A stretch of 64,000 bases of DNA from Ruminococcus sp. AF41-9 (GTDB lineage Bacteria > Bacillota > Clostridia > Lachnospirales > Lachnospiraceae), in NCBI RefSeq assembly GCF_003477525.1, contig NZ_QUDO01000007.1:1-64000 (forward strand), given 5' to 3'. Under the pieces are notes generated by a model, which searched no databases, was not told the DNA's origin, and saw nothing but the letters and a program-made list of their open reading frames with translations. The position numbers were made by a program, and so were the translations under genes. Positions 8,458 to 17,215 of this stretch are shown piece by piece (position 1 is the first letter of the stretch; the number at the start of each line of letters is the position of its first letter).

Positions 8458-9608
8458 GCTTGTTTTCCGACAAAGGTTAATCTAATTTTTCTTCCATCGT
8501 GTCCTCGTTCTGTTTTATACTGGATTCCATATTCCAGAATCAGTCGTTCCAGGCTGACATTTAATTTTCGTGATAACGCGTTCGGCTGCATTTCCACCTG
8601 CAATACTTCCACAAGCTCTGTTGCTGTTCCTGCCCACTCTGGCGTAGTTTCTGTCACAAGTTCTTTGATTTTTTCCAATAATGGATCTTCTGGTTCTTTC
8701 CAAAGTTCTGTTTCTGTTTTGGTTAACTCCCAGACGCATCTTTCCCGATTAAAATTCAGCCACAGCTTCTGATCCTGCTGGTCACGACCAGCCACATCCA
8801 GCACGGCCTTGTTATCTGTCCTTTTTTCTTTCTGCATAACAAATGCTCCATCCGCAGCTCCCAGCAATCCGTTCGTGCCTGAAATCATATCAAAGCTGTC
8901 TGAAGATTCCATTTTTCTTGTGTGATGCACCACCAGAAAGCAGATTCCATAATGATCACTGAATGCTTTCAGCTTCGTCACAATCTCATAGTCGCTGGCG
9001 TAGCTGAATTTATCTCCACCGACCTCCCGGACTTTCTGGAGCGTATCAATAATAATGAGCCTTGCATCCTTATGCTCTGTTACAAACTGCACAAGCTGTT
9101 GTTCCAATCCGTCATTTAATGATTTAGACTTTGTAGCAAAATAAAAGTTCTCACTGCCATCCATTCCGAACATCTGTGATAACCGTTTCTGCAGCCTTGC
9201 ATAATCGTCTTCCAGTGCCAGATACAGAACCGTTCCCTGTCTCACTGAAAATCCCCACAACGGAAGTCCTTTGCTGATGTGATACCCGATCTGTGCCATA
9301 AAAAATGATTTCCCGATTTTCGGTGAACCGACAAACAGATACGTTCCGTTATACAAAAGTCCATCTACAATCGGCAATTTGGGTGGATATGCGGTATCAT
9401 ATAATTCCATCATAGAAACGGTTTCCAGATCATCTGGATTCTTTTTATTTGCTGATTTTGCTGTATTTTCCGCTTTATTTGTGGCTTGCAGATTGCCCTT
9501 ACCGGGCAAATCTGCTATACTTTGGTTGGTTTTAAAATTTTGTAATGGCTGTTCCACATCTGCGCCAACAGATGCAATCGGAGCAGTCATTTTTTCTTTT
9601 GCTGTCAT
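8454..9608 (-). CDS. RepA-like replicative helicase / AAA ATPase (element A)
   Basis: 384 residues. Walker A is LFVGSPKIGKSF, Walker B is RLIIIDTLQKVR, and FLVVHHTRK plus SGTNGLLGAADGAFV form the rest of a RecA/RSF1010-RepA core. The C-terminal 90 residues look like a winged-helix region. It probably unwinds DNA so the excised circle can replicate. It overlaps the MobC-like gene upstream (ATGA type), and the iterons lie at its 3' end. A paralogue with the same motifs is at 15730-16890. Confidence 0.78.
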   Translation of the reverse strand: MTAKEKMTAPIASVGADVEQPLQNFKTNQSIADLPGKGNLQATNKAENTAKSANKKNPDDLETVSMMELYDTAYPPKLPIVDGLLYNGTYLFVGSPKIGKSFFMAQIGYHISKGLPLWGFSVRQGTVLYLALEDDYARLQKRLSQMFGMDGSENFYFATKSKSLNDGLEQQLVQFVTEHKDARLIIIDTLQKVREVGGDKFSYASDYEIVTKLKAFSDHYGICFLVVHHTRKMESSDSFDMISGTNGLLGAADGAFVMQKEKRTDNKAVLDVAGRDQQDQKLWLNFNRERCVWELTKTETELWKEPEDPLLEKIKELVTETTPEWAGTATELVEVLQVEMQPNALSRKLNVSLERLILEYGIQYKTERGHDGRKIRLTFVGKQA

Positions 9609-9928
9609 TCATTTTCCCCTTTCAATCCATACAATGTCTCTGCGACCAATCTCAGGGTATTTAACAACTCTTCATTTTCTTCACTGCATTTTTCCAGACG
9701 TTTCAATTCTTCATAAATCTCTGCCATCTGATTTCGCAATGCTTTATAGACTCTTGGATTCCCCTGTACCACAATTTCCCGATCAGTTAATCGTTTTGTG
9801 ATATAGTCCTGCTTGCTAAGTCCTGACAATCGAACACATGCATCAATCTGCTCTGCTTCTTCCGGTGATACCCGGAATGCTACGATTTTGTTTCTCCATC
9901 TTCCTTTACTGTCCAGATTTTTCTTCAT
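9605..9928 (-). CDS. MobC-like relaxosome/ribbon-helix-helix protein (element A)
   Basis: 107 residues from MKKNLDSKGRWRNK (ATG 9928). IVAFRVSPEEAEQIDACVRL is a ribbon-helix-helix type DNA-binding start. IVVQGNPRVYKALRNQM recurs almost unchanged in the element B copy. MobC-type proteins bind oriT and help the relaxase open the strands. It overlaps the integrase 3' end by 23 bases. Confidence 0.65.
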   Translation of the reverse strand: MKKNLDSKGRWRNKIVAFRVSPEEAEQIDACVRLSGLSKQDYITKRLTDREIVVQGNPRVYKALRNQMAEIYEELKRLEKCSEENEELLNTLRLVAETLYGLKGENE

Positions 9929-11006
9929 TTGATTTTTCCATCCTTTCAATATCCAACTGTTCTGCCATCTGTGTCTGCTCACTTGGAAACAGATGTGCAT
10001 ATCGGTAAGTGATATCAATGCTCTCATGTCCCATTCGGTCTGCGATTGCCAATACCGTAAATCCCATATTGATCAATAACGATACATGGGAATGTCTCAA
10101 GTCATGCACTCGAATTCGTTTCACCCCAGATATTTTTGAGCCTCTGTTCATTTCATGATGCAGATAAGATTTGGAAATCATGAAAATCCGTTCATCTTCT
10201 TTTGGTTCATACAGCATTTTCAGATAATCCTGCATCTCATCACACAGAAACTGCGGCATTTTAATGGTTCGATTGCTTTTCAACGTCTTTGGCGGCGTAA
10301 TCACATCTTCCCGGTGCAGTCTCTGATAGGACTTGTTGATTCGTAAGGTATGCGTTTCAAAATTGAAATCTGCAGGTGTGAGTGCTAATAGCTCTCCCAT
10401 ACGAAGACCACACCAGTAAAGCATTTCAAACGCATAATAGGAAACAGGCTTGTCCATCATGGCATCTGCAAATTTCAGATATTCCTCTTTTGTCCAGAAC
10501 AGCATTTCCCGGTGTTCCTCTTTTCCCATATTTCCAGCTTTCTGTGCCGGGTTGGATGGAAGATGGTAAAAATTAACTGCATGGTTGAAAATAGCACTTA
10601 ACTGACTGTGAATTTTCTGCAGATAAGAGGATGAATACGATTTTCCGTTTGGCTGCCGGATCGCAAGCAGTTCATTCTGCCATGCAATAATGTCTCTCGG
10701 CTCAATTTCTCCTATCTTTCGCTTTCCGAAATAGGGAAGAATTTTTGTTCTGGCGATATTTGTTTTTGTTCCCCAGGTATTATCACGGATTCGATTTTGC
10801 ATATCCTCCACATAAATCTCATAGAAGCTTTCGAAGGTCATATCCAGTTTTGCTTCTTTCTTCAGTAACAGCTCCCGTTCCCACATCAACGCTTCTCGTT
10901 TTGTAGGAAATCCTCTTTTCGACGACTGGTGCGTTTCCCCTGTCCAATCGGTGTAGCGGTATACCACCCGCCACTTTCCTGTGACATTATCTTTGTAAAT
11001 ACTCAT
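9906..11006 (-). CDS. tyrosine site-specific integrase (element A)
   Basis: 366 residues from MSIYKDNVTGKWRVVYRYTD. The N-terminal arm-binding (AP2-like) domain is followed by a SAM-like core-binding domain (about residues 60-160). The catalytic domain has Arg in CGLRMGELLAL, HDLRHSHVSLL, GHESIDITYRYAHLF and its Tyr nucleophile. It should integrate and excise element A at the core ACCCGCATAAATACTGG found at 12116. The excisionase gene lies just upstream. The element B integrase (17199-18290) is a close paralogue with the same motifs. Confidence 0.88.
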   Translation of the reverse strand: MSIYKDNVTGKWRVVYRYTDWTGETHQSSKRGFPTKREALMWERELLLKKEAKLDMTFESFYEIYVEDMQNRIRDNTWGTKTNIARTKILPYFGKRKIGEIEPRDIIAWQNELLAIRQPNGKSYSSSYLQKIHSQLSAIFNHAVNFYHLPSNPAQKAGNMGKEEHREMLFWTKEEYLKFADAMMDKPVSYYAFEMLYWCGLRMGELLALTPADFNFETHTLRINKSYQRLHREDVITPPKTLKSNRTIKMPQFLCDEMQDYLKMLYEPKEDERIFMISKSYLHHEMNRGSKISGVKRIRVHDLRHSHVSLLINMGFTVLAIADRMGHESIDITYRYAHLFPSEQTQMAEQLDIERMEKSNEEKSGQ

Positions 11007-11023
11007 ACGATTTCTCCTTTCTG

Positions 11024-11206
11024 TTACGCTTCGCTGTAACACACTTTTTTGCGGAAATAATTGGTGTTCACTCTGCCAGCTACCGTAAGATAACCCAGCT
11101 TCTGTAATTCATCATTTAATTGTTTGACAATCTTATAAGCATAAGACTTGGAAACTCCCAGTTCCGCTGCAACTTCTTCTACTGTCATAAAAGTTCTGTT
11201 CGTCAC
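11024..11206 (-). CDS. excisionase-like HTH protein (element A)
   Basis: 60 residues. EVAAELGVSKSYAYKIVKQL is a MerR/Xis-type winged helix, followed by LGYLTVAGRVNTNYF, as in helix-turn-helix proteins paired with such integrases. It should bend att DNA and direct the integrase towards excision. It lies next to the integrase and is divergent from the XRE regulator. Confidence 0.75.
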   Translation of the reverse strand: MTNRTFMTVEEVAAELGVSKSYAYKIVKQLNDELQKLGYLTVAGRVNTNYFRKKVCYSEA

Positions 11207-11236
11207 ATCGCATCTCTCCTCTCTATATTAACGTAA

Positions 11237-11359
11237 TTTGTTTAAGTCGTTACATTTGCATGATACTAAACATTTTAATTTAAGTCAAGCAGTTTTATAA
11301 GAATATTAAATTTTTTTGTTTAAGTTCTTCTTGCTATCTAAAATTGCTCATGCTATACT
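11237..11359 (+). promoter_or_regulatory. divergent control region with promoter and repeated operators (element A)
   Basis: The plus-strand promoter TTGCTA (11331-11336), 17 bases, TATACT (11354-11359) drives the XRE gene. The region also holds TTTGTTTAAGT at 11237-11247 and 11315-11325, and ACTAAACATTTTAAT at 11265-11279. The same ACTAAACAT motif is repeated three times in the equivalent region of element B. These are probable XRE binding sites controlling both the regulator and xis/int. Confidence 0.6.
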
Positions 11360-11439
11360 GAACCTAAACAGAATTGTTTTATTTTCTATCACAATTAATT
11401 CCAGCAACACGAATGACCATTATAAGGAGGCAAACAACA

Positions 11440-11964
11440 ATGGCAATCGGACAACGTATCAAATTTTTTCGCAACCGCAAAGGCATGACACAAAAGCAAC
11501 TCGGAGAACAACTTGGATTCAAGGGAAAAACATCAGATGTCCGCATGGCTCAGTATGAATCTGAAGCCAGAGTCCCTAAGATAGATCTTGTAAAACAAAT
11601 GTCTCAGATCTTTGATATCAATACTCATGCTTTAACAGTACCAGATATTGATACTCACATAGGTCTGATGCACACACTATTTGCACTGGAAGATATGTAT
11701 GGTCTGAAGGTGAAAAATGTAGATGGGCAGCCTCATCTCTGCCTTGACTCTTCCATATCTGCTCCCGGCTCATCTGTCGATGAAATGCTTCGTTCATGGA
11801 TGGAACATGCTGACAAATTGGAAAACAGTGAAATCAGCAAGGAAGAATATGATGAATGGAGATATAAGTACCCGGAGTTGGATACTTACCAAAAACGTGC
11901 CAAGGTACCATCTCAGGAACTGAGTGATTACCTCGTAAAAGAATTGACTAAAAAAGAAAAATAA
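11440..11964 (+). CDS. XRE-family regulator (element A)
   Basis: 174 residues from the ATG at 11440, chosen because AAGGAGG lies 9 bases before it. N-terminal Cro/CI HTH: IKFFRNRKGMTQKQLGEQLG. The long C-terminal part (HIGLMHTLFALEDMYGLKV to EYDEWRYKYPELDTYQK) is shared with the element B regulator. It is divergent from xis-int and likely represses excision and mobilization. It ends in a strong plus-strand terminator at 11976-12023. Confidence 0.82.
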   Translation: MAIGQRIKFFRNRKGMTQKQLGEQLGFKGKTSDVRMAQYESEARVPKIDLVKQMSQIFDINTHALTVPDIDTHIGLMHTLFALEDMYGLKVKNVDGQPHLCLDSSISAPGSSVDEMLRSWMEHADKLENSEISKEEYDEWRYKYPELDTYQKRAKVPSQELSDYLVKELTKKEK

Positions 11965-11975
11965 GAGAAAAGAAA

Positions 11976-12023
11976 AAACCTTACCGATATTCAGTTTTTT
12001 ACTTCTGAAAATCAGTAAGGTTT
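11976..12023 (+). terminator. rho-independent terminator of the element A regulator
   Basis: AAACCTTAC and GTAAGGTTT form perfect 9-base outer arms, with further pairing of TTCAG and CTGAA inside, followed by CTTTATAT. It starts 11 bases after the XRE stop. Confidence 0.7.
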
Positions 12024-12074
12024 CTTTATATACGTTATGAAATAAAATTTCTATCTCTTGAATAATCGCAAAAT

Positions 12075-12092
12075 GTTGCCATTTTGTTGCCA
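12075..12092. repeat. 11-bp-period direct repeat, likely integrase arm site (element A)
   Basis: GTTGCCATTTTGTTGCCA contains two GTTGCC units 11 bases apart. It lies 24 bases before the att core. The equivalent position of element B has GTTATC twice with the same period. Confidence 0.5.
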
Positions 12093-12115
12093 ATCACTAA
12101 ACATATTTGTTTGCA

Positions 12116-12139
12116 ACCCGCATAAATACTGGGTTCTTA
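12116..12139. other. attachment-site core at the A/B junction
   Basis: ACCCGCATAAATACTGG followed by GTTCTTA recurs at 19565-19588 with one mismatch in 24 bases. It marks the right end of element A and the left limit of element B. The ACCC/GGGT ends form a short palindrome, usual for tyrosine-recombinase cores. Confidence 0.65.
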
Positions 12140-12410
12140 TAATTGTGTGGATTATTCGAACTCTACAAAGACTAACACATTTTGTTTAGGAATCATTCTC
12201 TGTAGTGTTTCTCGTTCTTTTGATTATTTGATATATCCATATTATCCTGCCTATACAAACTAATGTTATCATTTTGTTATCGGTGTTGATAACACTTGCT
12301 CGGTAACTGTGGATAATACCTATATGTTCTTTCGTAAATTATAAGCTGTTTTGTTTATAAATTCAACACTAGTCTGAAATTCATCTCTCAGTATTACTGA
12401 ATATTTCCAT
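12140..12410. other. intergenic DNA at the left of element B
   Basis: About 270 AT-rich bases without a credible gene. The only structure seen is another 11-base-period repeat, GTTATCATTTTGTTATC (12265-12281), matching the arm-type repeat at the right end of B (19524-19540). It probably is the left-end arm site of B or of a lost element. Confidence 0.45.
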
Positions 12411-12749
12411 CTATTTCTTTTTGCGGTATTTTGGTTCAATACCTACTACATATACTACTATAGCCGCAATACTAATAAGCATTGCACACAATATAGATAA
12501 AATAATCAAACCCGAATTCTGTTCATCTAATAAGGGCAATCCAATTAACGTAAACAAAACGCCATACACGCACCACAATATACCCAAAGCACGATTATAA
12601 CCTTTCGCATCTTCTATCGGCGCCACCTCAGCATTTGCCCAGAATCCGAAAGGTTTTGCTTTCTTGGAATTCAAATCATAAATGCCCATTGCAATAAATA
12701 ATACGCCCATTATTGCCCAAATAACAAATGCAATTAATCTTTCTTCCAT
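12411..12749 (-). CDS. small membrane protein (element B cargo)
   Basis: 112 residues from the ATG at 12749, preceded by GAAGGATACATATT. Three hydrophobic segments are visible (about residues 5-22, 55-75 and 83-103), with a basic C-terminus KYRKKK. Family not recognised. It stands alone between the left end of B and the peptidase E gene and is more AT-rich than the prophage. Confidence 0.65.
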   Translation of the reverse strand: MEERLIAFVIWAIMGVLFIAMGIYDLNSKKAKPFGFWANAEVAPIEDAKGYNRALGILWCVYGVLFTLIGLPLLDEQNSGLIILSILCAMLISIAAIVVYVVGIEPKYRKKK

Positions 12750-12998
12750 AATATGTATCCTTCTTTCTTTGTTATTCTGCAAATTCTCCTATCACTTTCT
12801 GTTTCCGTTCTTATCAAAATTCTTTTTCAATGCTCGCTCAGTAGGAATAATTGTACCTATCAAGGCAATTAACTGCACAAAACATACAAAACCTTAAAAA
12901 TATAGGATTCAGCAACGCAAGAAACAACTGCAGTACAGCCTTAAATAATTGGACAAACAATTCTAACATTGTAATATACCTCATAATTTTTTCTTTTT

Positions 12999-13099
12999 AT
13001 TATACATCCATTGCGAAATTCAATCTTTCACATATTTTGCAGGTAACAGCATTCCTACAAATGCAGGAGTACCGCACCTCTAAATGCTTATGTGCATTT
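12999..13099. repeat. hairpin repeat, copy 1
   Basis: About 100 bases similar to 13799-13904: both start ATTATACATC, contain TTGCGAAATTC and TCCTACAAA, and end with CTTAT around a potential stem-loop. The copies flank the peptidase E gene. Apart from this, 12783-13141 holds no gene that can be supported. Confidence 0.6.
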
Positions 13100-13141
13100 G
13101 ATTTTCTGTTCCTACAAGTTGTAATTTGTAAAACTATTTGG

Positions 13142-13759
13142 CTAAATCAAACTAATACAATCATCTTCTACATAAACAGCTTGTCCATCAACAATCTTTA
13201 TTGCTTCTCCGAAATCTGGTAATTCAATTATTTTGGTTCCATTCCAATGGGGAATTATAGGGTTGTTAATAATATTTAATCCATCATCTAAATTACCTGC
13301 CGCATACATACTACCAGCACTAATTCCAACGTATACAAGACCATTATTAATTGCTTTCTCAATCGTTCTATCAAATCCTGTTCTAATCATTTCACGACAC
13401 AATACCGCAGCATCGCCACCACTAACAACAACTGCATCAAAAGATTGCAGTTCCTCAATCGTTAACAGTCTGGTAAGCATATAAGGATCTGTAACACACG
13501 TCGAATATGTTCTCTGATAGTCTTTTGAGAGAATCAATTCCAGATTATATACTAATATATTTTCATACCGAATACCCATAGATGAAAGCTCCTGAAAACA
13601 AACTGCAAAGCCTTCTCTCGCTCCATCTGTTTCAATTCCAGCAGTTGGAATGTATAGCACCTTCACATCTTCTGGACATTTTCCTATAATATCGAAAAAT
13701 TTCTTTTTCATATCAGCCGATAATCCACTAGATGTAAGAAATAATTTTTTACTGTTCAT
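13142..13759 (-). CDS. peptidase E-like protein (S51 / class I glutamine amidotransferase-like fold)
   Basis: 205 residues, the usual length for this family. VVVSGGDAAVLCREM and YVGISAGSMYAAGN contain the nucleophile serine of the S51 GxSAGS elbow. The N-terminus KKLFLTSSGLSADMKKKF and IPTAG are typical. Known members cleave Asp-X dipeptides or N-terminal Asp. As a lone cytoplasmic enzyme on a mobile element it is probably cargo with no transfer role. It is bracketed by the two copies of a hairpin repeat (12999 and 13799), suggesting it arrived as a unit. Confidence 0.78.
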   Translation of the reverse strand: MNSKKLFLTSSGLSADMKKKFFDIIGKCPEDVKVLYIPTAGIETDGAREGFAVCFQELSSMGIRYENILVYNLELILSKDYQRTYSTCVTDPYMLTRLLTIEELQSFDAVVVSGGDAAVLCREMIRTGFDRTIEKAINNGLVYVGISAGSMYAAGNLDDGLNIINNPIIPHWNGTKIIELPDFGEAIKIVDGQAVYVEDDCISLI

Positions 13760-13798
13760 ATCTACCTCTCATCATCAAATTTTAATTTTTACTTTTCA

Positions 13799-13904
13799 AT
13801 TATACATCTACCCGTTGCGAAATTCTATCTTCCACACCATATTGATGGGTACAGCGCTCCTACAAACGCGGGAGCACCGTACCTCAAAACGCTTATATGT
13901 AGAT
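13799..13904. repeat. hairpin repeat, copy 2
   Basis: Counterpart of 12999-13099. On the plus strand GGTACAGCGCTCC and GGAGCACCGTACC pair across ACAAACGCG. Copy 1 keeps a similar though weaker fold. It overlaps the last codons of the TnpV gene. Confidence 0.6.
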
Positions 13905-14267
13905 AAGCTCCTTTCCAACAACTTCCCTCACACATGCCTGAATGTTATTCATTCTTCTGATCCATTCGTGGGGATTTTCTGCCTTTAACTGTTCCGTCAC
14001 TCCCTGCCTGTCCGCATATTCCTTTACCAGTCGAAGAAACATATCCCCTGCTTGCCTATCAACATCTACAAGATATCTATACAGCTTTCCGCTTGTCAGC
14101 AGGTTCATATACAAGACCTTATGATATTCTTTTAAGTGCCTTGCGTGCCGCTGTCCCCATAAGCCAATACACTCTGTTTCTTTGGTTTGTACTGTAATGT
14201 TTGGCAACAAATAATCGCCCACTTGTCTATAAGTTCCACCCATTTCTTCAAAAATTGTCTTTGTCAT
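13893..14267 (-). CDS. TnpV-like transposon protein (element B)
   Basis: 124 residues: MTKTIFEEMGGTYRQVGDYL at the start and RMNNIQACVREVV at the end. The same C-terminal block as the element A copy at 5495. It lies 27 bases downstream of the relaxase, as tnpV lies next to the relaxase in A. Biochemical function unknown. Confidence 0.75.
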   Translation of the reverse strand: MTKTIFEEMGGTYRQVGDYLLPNITVQTKETECIGLWGQRHARHLKEYHKVLYMNLLTSGKLYRYLVDVDRQAGDMFLRLVKEYADRQGVTEQLKAENPHEWIRRMNNIQACVREVVGKELIYI

Positions 14268-14293
14268 TTTCCTTTTCCTCCTGTGATTTTGAT

Positions 14294-15469
14294 TTATCGT
14301 GAGCGTGAATTATCACGCTTGCGACCTTTAATTGTTCTTGCCTGTTCCAGTAAATCATCTATCTGTTTGCGACCAAATACCTTGCATAGCAGGCTATAAT
14401 CTTTATTTTCTGCTTTCAGCCTCGCGTTTTCTTCGGTCAGTCTTTCATTGACTTTTTCTAAACGCTGATTCGTACGGTATAACTGTGCATTCGCTGTGTT
14501 CAGCCTGTGATAGTTATCCCAACCCTCAAAGCAACGAGCAAGCACCGTTTTGACAAGTTCCTTCAATTTCCTTACCACTGGTTCTGCCATTTTTACTTTA
14601 TATGCCTTTGCACTCATAAATTTCTCTGGTTCGAGCAACTGATATTTTGGTGCAGTATCAAGTTCAAATTCAAGATTTGACAGCTCATCTTTTGCCTTAT
14701 CATAGTTCAGCACCCTATTGGACAAGGACTCCAATTCAACCTGTTTCTGCTCGATTTTCGCACCTAAAACAGCAACTTCTTTTTCTCTTTCCTGTTTTTT
14801 ATAATCCAAAACAGAAAGATGTTTTTCGTGTGTACCTTTGTGTTCCCACTCAATCCCATAGCGTTCCATCACCGCCGCAAGCTGTTCTTTTTCGGACTGT
14901 ACCCATTGCGACCACTCCGTATCGCCACGACTGCCACCTTTAAAACCTTGCGTTGCAAGAGCCTGCTTCAGCGACACTCTTGTATCAAGTCCACGCTTGC
15001 TACCTGTGGTAAAGGGAACAAAATCTATGTGCAGATGCGGTGTAGCTTCATCCATATGCAGATGAGCCGAGAACACTCGAAGCTGTGGATTTCTCTCTTG
15101 AAACCCCTGATAGTATTCATCCAAAACCTGCTTTGCCAGTTCTCCGTTTTCCGTATCAGCGTTCATATTTCCTTTACCGCCCACCTGTAAAATGATTTCG
15201 TGGAACGGTTTTTCCTGCTTGGAACTACGGATTTTTTCATAATAATCTTTTATCTTTCGGTCTGACCTTGTCTGCTTGGCATTGTATCTTTCCAATGCTT
15301 CATCAAATAATTCGTGATAAACAGTCTTTATATTTTCATTGCAGTAGTCGATATTGAGATGAGTACGAGTTCCGTCTACATTTTCTGCTCGGAACTTTCG
15401 GCTGTTGTGATTGACCGAGCCTTTACCGACCATTGCACTTATCGTTCTCTGCATTTTTTCATCTCCCAT
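14294..15469 (-). CDS. Mob/Pre-type plasmid recombination relaxase (element B)
   Basis: 391 residues. MVGKGSVNHNSRKF, then IDYCNENIKTVYHELFDEAL, is typical of the Mob_Pre/MobV-like relaxases of Firmicutes elements. HLHMDEATPHLHIDF is the HUH histidine cluster. Residues 225-370 form long coiled coils. It should nick at the nearby palindromic oriT (15496-15516). It belongs to a different relaxase group from the one in element A, although all other backbone genes are paralogous. Confidence 0.82.
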   Translation of the reverse strand: MGDEKMQRTISAMVGKGSVNHNSRKFRAENVDGTRTHLNIDYCNENIKTVYHELFDEALERYNAKQTRSDRKIKDYYEKIRSSKQEKPFHEIILQVGGKGNMNADTENGELAKQVLDEYYQGFQERNPQLRVFSAHLHMDEATPHLHIDFVPFTTGSKRGLDTRVSLKQALATQGFKGGSRGDTEWSQWVQSEKEQLAAVMERYGIEWEHKGTHEKHLSVLDYKKQEREKEVAVLGAKIEQKQVELESLSNRVLNYDKAKDELSNLEFELDTAPKYQLLEPEKFMSAKAYKVKMAEPVVRKLKELVKTVLARCFEGWDNYHRLNTANAQLYRTNQRLEKVNERLTEENARLKAENKDYSLLCKVFGRKQIDDLLEQARTIKGRKRDNSRSR

Positions 15470-15560
15470 CTGTAAATTTCAACCATTCTCGGTTTGTTAC
15501 TTTTGCCAAAAGTAACGCAAAAGCACTTTTGACGGGTACACCCATCAAAAATGCGACCTG
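15470..15560. other. candidate oriT of element B
   Basis: GTTACTTTT (15496-15504) and AAAAGTAAC (15508-15516) form a perfect 9-base inverted repeat around GCC, directly upstream of the relaxase. It is followed by GCAAAAGCACTTTTGACGGG, a further short inverted repeat. This matches the hairpin-plus-nick layout of Mob/Pre origins of transfer. Confidence 0.55.
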
Positions 15561-15648
15561 CAGGCAGGTTTTGCGTTCTCCGAAGGCTCTCCGAGGGGCA
15601 GGAGCAGCTTTTTGAAAAAAGCCACCTGCACCCTGCAAAAACTTTATC

Positions 15649-15735
15649 CGGTGTCAAAGTGTGACGATGGTGACAATGTTTTTCACAGCGTACTGCTCTC
15701 AAAAACATTGACACCTTTGACACCGTTTGTCACGC
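15649..15735. repeat. nested inverted repeats, candidate replication origin of element B
   Basis: GGTGTCAAAG faces CTTTGACACC, and GGTGACAATGTTTTT faces AAAAACATTGACACC, around a centre near 15685. The block sits at the 3' end of repA, as the iterons do in element A. The GTGACGAT unit is shared with the element A iterons. Confidence 0.55.
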
Positions 15736-16890
15736 CGTCTGTTCAGTTTCTTTCCAAAGAGAAACCTTTCTGCCGTCGTGTGTGCGGCTGTTCTGATAAC
15801 GGATACCGTAATCACGAAACAGCCTGCTTGCGTTGATACTGAGCCTTAAAGAAAGTACATTCGGCTTTATATCCACCGCAAGCCTTTCGCAAAGTTCCGA
15901 AGCAGTTCCTTCCCATCTGTCACTTTCCGAAAAAAGCGTATCCGCAATCTTTTCAAGCAGAGGTTCGGGCGGTTCCTTCCACATCTCCGTTTCTGATTTT
16001 GCAAAGTTCCACACCAATCGCTCGCTGTCCCTTACGAGATGAATTTTCATATCCTGCTGGTCTCTGCCTGCCACATCAAGCGTAGCATTGTTGGAAATAC
16101 GCTTGTCTTTGCTGAGAACAAATGCACCGTCTGCCGCACCCATCAGACCATTCGTACCTGAAATCATATCGAATATATCTTCCGATTTTTGTTTGCGGGT
16201 ATGATGAACAATGAGCATTGAAACCTTGTAGCTGTCTGCCAATGCTTTCAGCCTTGCCACAACATCATAATCACTTGCATAACTGTAATCTGCTCCGCCA
16301 GCTTCACGCACACGCTTTAAGGTATCTATGATAATCAAGCCTGTGTCTGGGTGTTCCCTCATAAATCCTCTTATCTGTTCTTCCAGTCCACCGTTGACTG
16401 TTTTACATTCCGTTGCGAAATACAGCTTGCCTGTTTCCTTTGCTCCGAACATCTGAAACAATCGCTTCTGCAATCGTGGGTAATCATCTTCAAGAGCGAA
16501 GTAAAGTACCGTTGCCTTACGCACCTTATACTCCCAAAGCGGTGTTCCTGTGCTGATATGGTAGGCAAGCTGTGCCATCATAAAGCTTTTTCCCACTTTC
16601 GGGGAACCTACGAAAAGGTAAGTCCCCCTTTGGAGCAGACCGTCTATGAGTGGTGTCTGTACCTCAAACACCGTATCATACAGCGTTGTCATTGATACTG
16701 TTTTCAGATAGGACGGGTCTAACTGTCTTAGTATTTCCCTCTGCATTTCTTCAAAAGTTTGCTCATACCCCTTGAAATCCATATTCTGATTGACTATACT
16801 ATTGTCAGTACATTTGGAAAGTGACTGTTCCGTATCTGTTGCCGCAGATACATTTGGAATAGTCATTTCTTTTTTATTCTCCATTCGCAT
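15730..16890 (-). CDS. RepA-like replicative helicase / AAA ATPase (element B)
   Basis: 386 residues. Walker A LFVGSPKVGKSF, Walker B GLIIIDTLKRVRE, then MLIVHHTRK and SGTNGLMGAADGAFV. It aligns along its whole length with the element A protein at 8454-9608. It probably drives replication of the excised element from the repeat block at its 3' end. The start overlaps the end of the MobC-like gene by 17 bases. Confidence 0.78.
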   Translation of the reverse strand: MRMENKKEMTIPNVSAATDTEQSLSKCTDNSIVNQNMDFKGYEQTFEEMQREILRQLDPSYLKTVSMTTLYDTVFEVQTPLIDGLLQRGTYLFVGSPKVGKSFMMAQLAYHISTGTPLWEYKVRKATVLYFALEDDYPRLQKRLFQMFGAKETGKLYFATECKTVNGGLEEQIRGFMREHPDTGLIIIDTLKRVREAGGADYSYASDYDVVARLKALADSYKVSMLIVHHTRKQKSEDIFDMISGTNGLMGAADGAFVLSKDKRISNNATLDVAGRDQQDMKIHLVRDSERLVWNFAKSETEMWKEPPEPLLEKIADTLFSESDRWEGTASELCERLAVDIKPNVLSLRLSINASRLFRDYGIRYQNSRTHDGRKVSLWKETEQTA

Positions 16891-17215
16891 CCTCTCCTTT
16901 CAGACCGCCGAGTATAACCGCAATCAGTTCGATTACATTCAGCAATTCATCATCTACACCATTTCCTGCTTCAATCCTTTTCAGTTCCGCAAGGACTTTG
17001 GCAAGCTCCGTTTTCAGAGCCTTATACACTCTCGGATTGCCCTGTACCACCACATCCTGATTTAAGCAGCGGCGGTAACAATACTCCTGCTTTGGCAATC
17101 CTGATAGAGCTACAGCTCTGTTAATGAGTTCGTTTTCTTCGGGCGATACTCGAAACCCTACTGTGATATTCCTCCAACGATTTTTGTTATCTCTGTTCTT
17201 AGCTGACATTTTCAA
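16874..17215 (-). CDS. MobC-like relaxosome/ribbon-helix-helix protein (element B)
   Basis: 113 residues. WRNITVGFRVSPEENELINR and VVVQGNPRVYKALKTELAKV match the element A copy at 9605. A DNA-binding relaxosome helper is the likeliest role. The start overlaps the integrase stop by 17 bases, giving a tight int-mobC-repA operon. Confidence 0.65.
   Translation of the reverse strand: MKMSAKNRDNKNRWRNITVGFRVSPEENELINRAVALSGLPKQEYCYRRCLNQDVVVQGNPRVYKALKTELAKVLAELKRIEAGNGVDDELLNVIELIAVILGGLKGEDANGE

Noticed and set aside
12851..13222. Plus-strand frame of 123 codons between the membrane protein and peptidase E
   Set aside because: No ribosome-binding site, AT-rich random composition, and it runs through the duplicated hairpin block.
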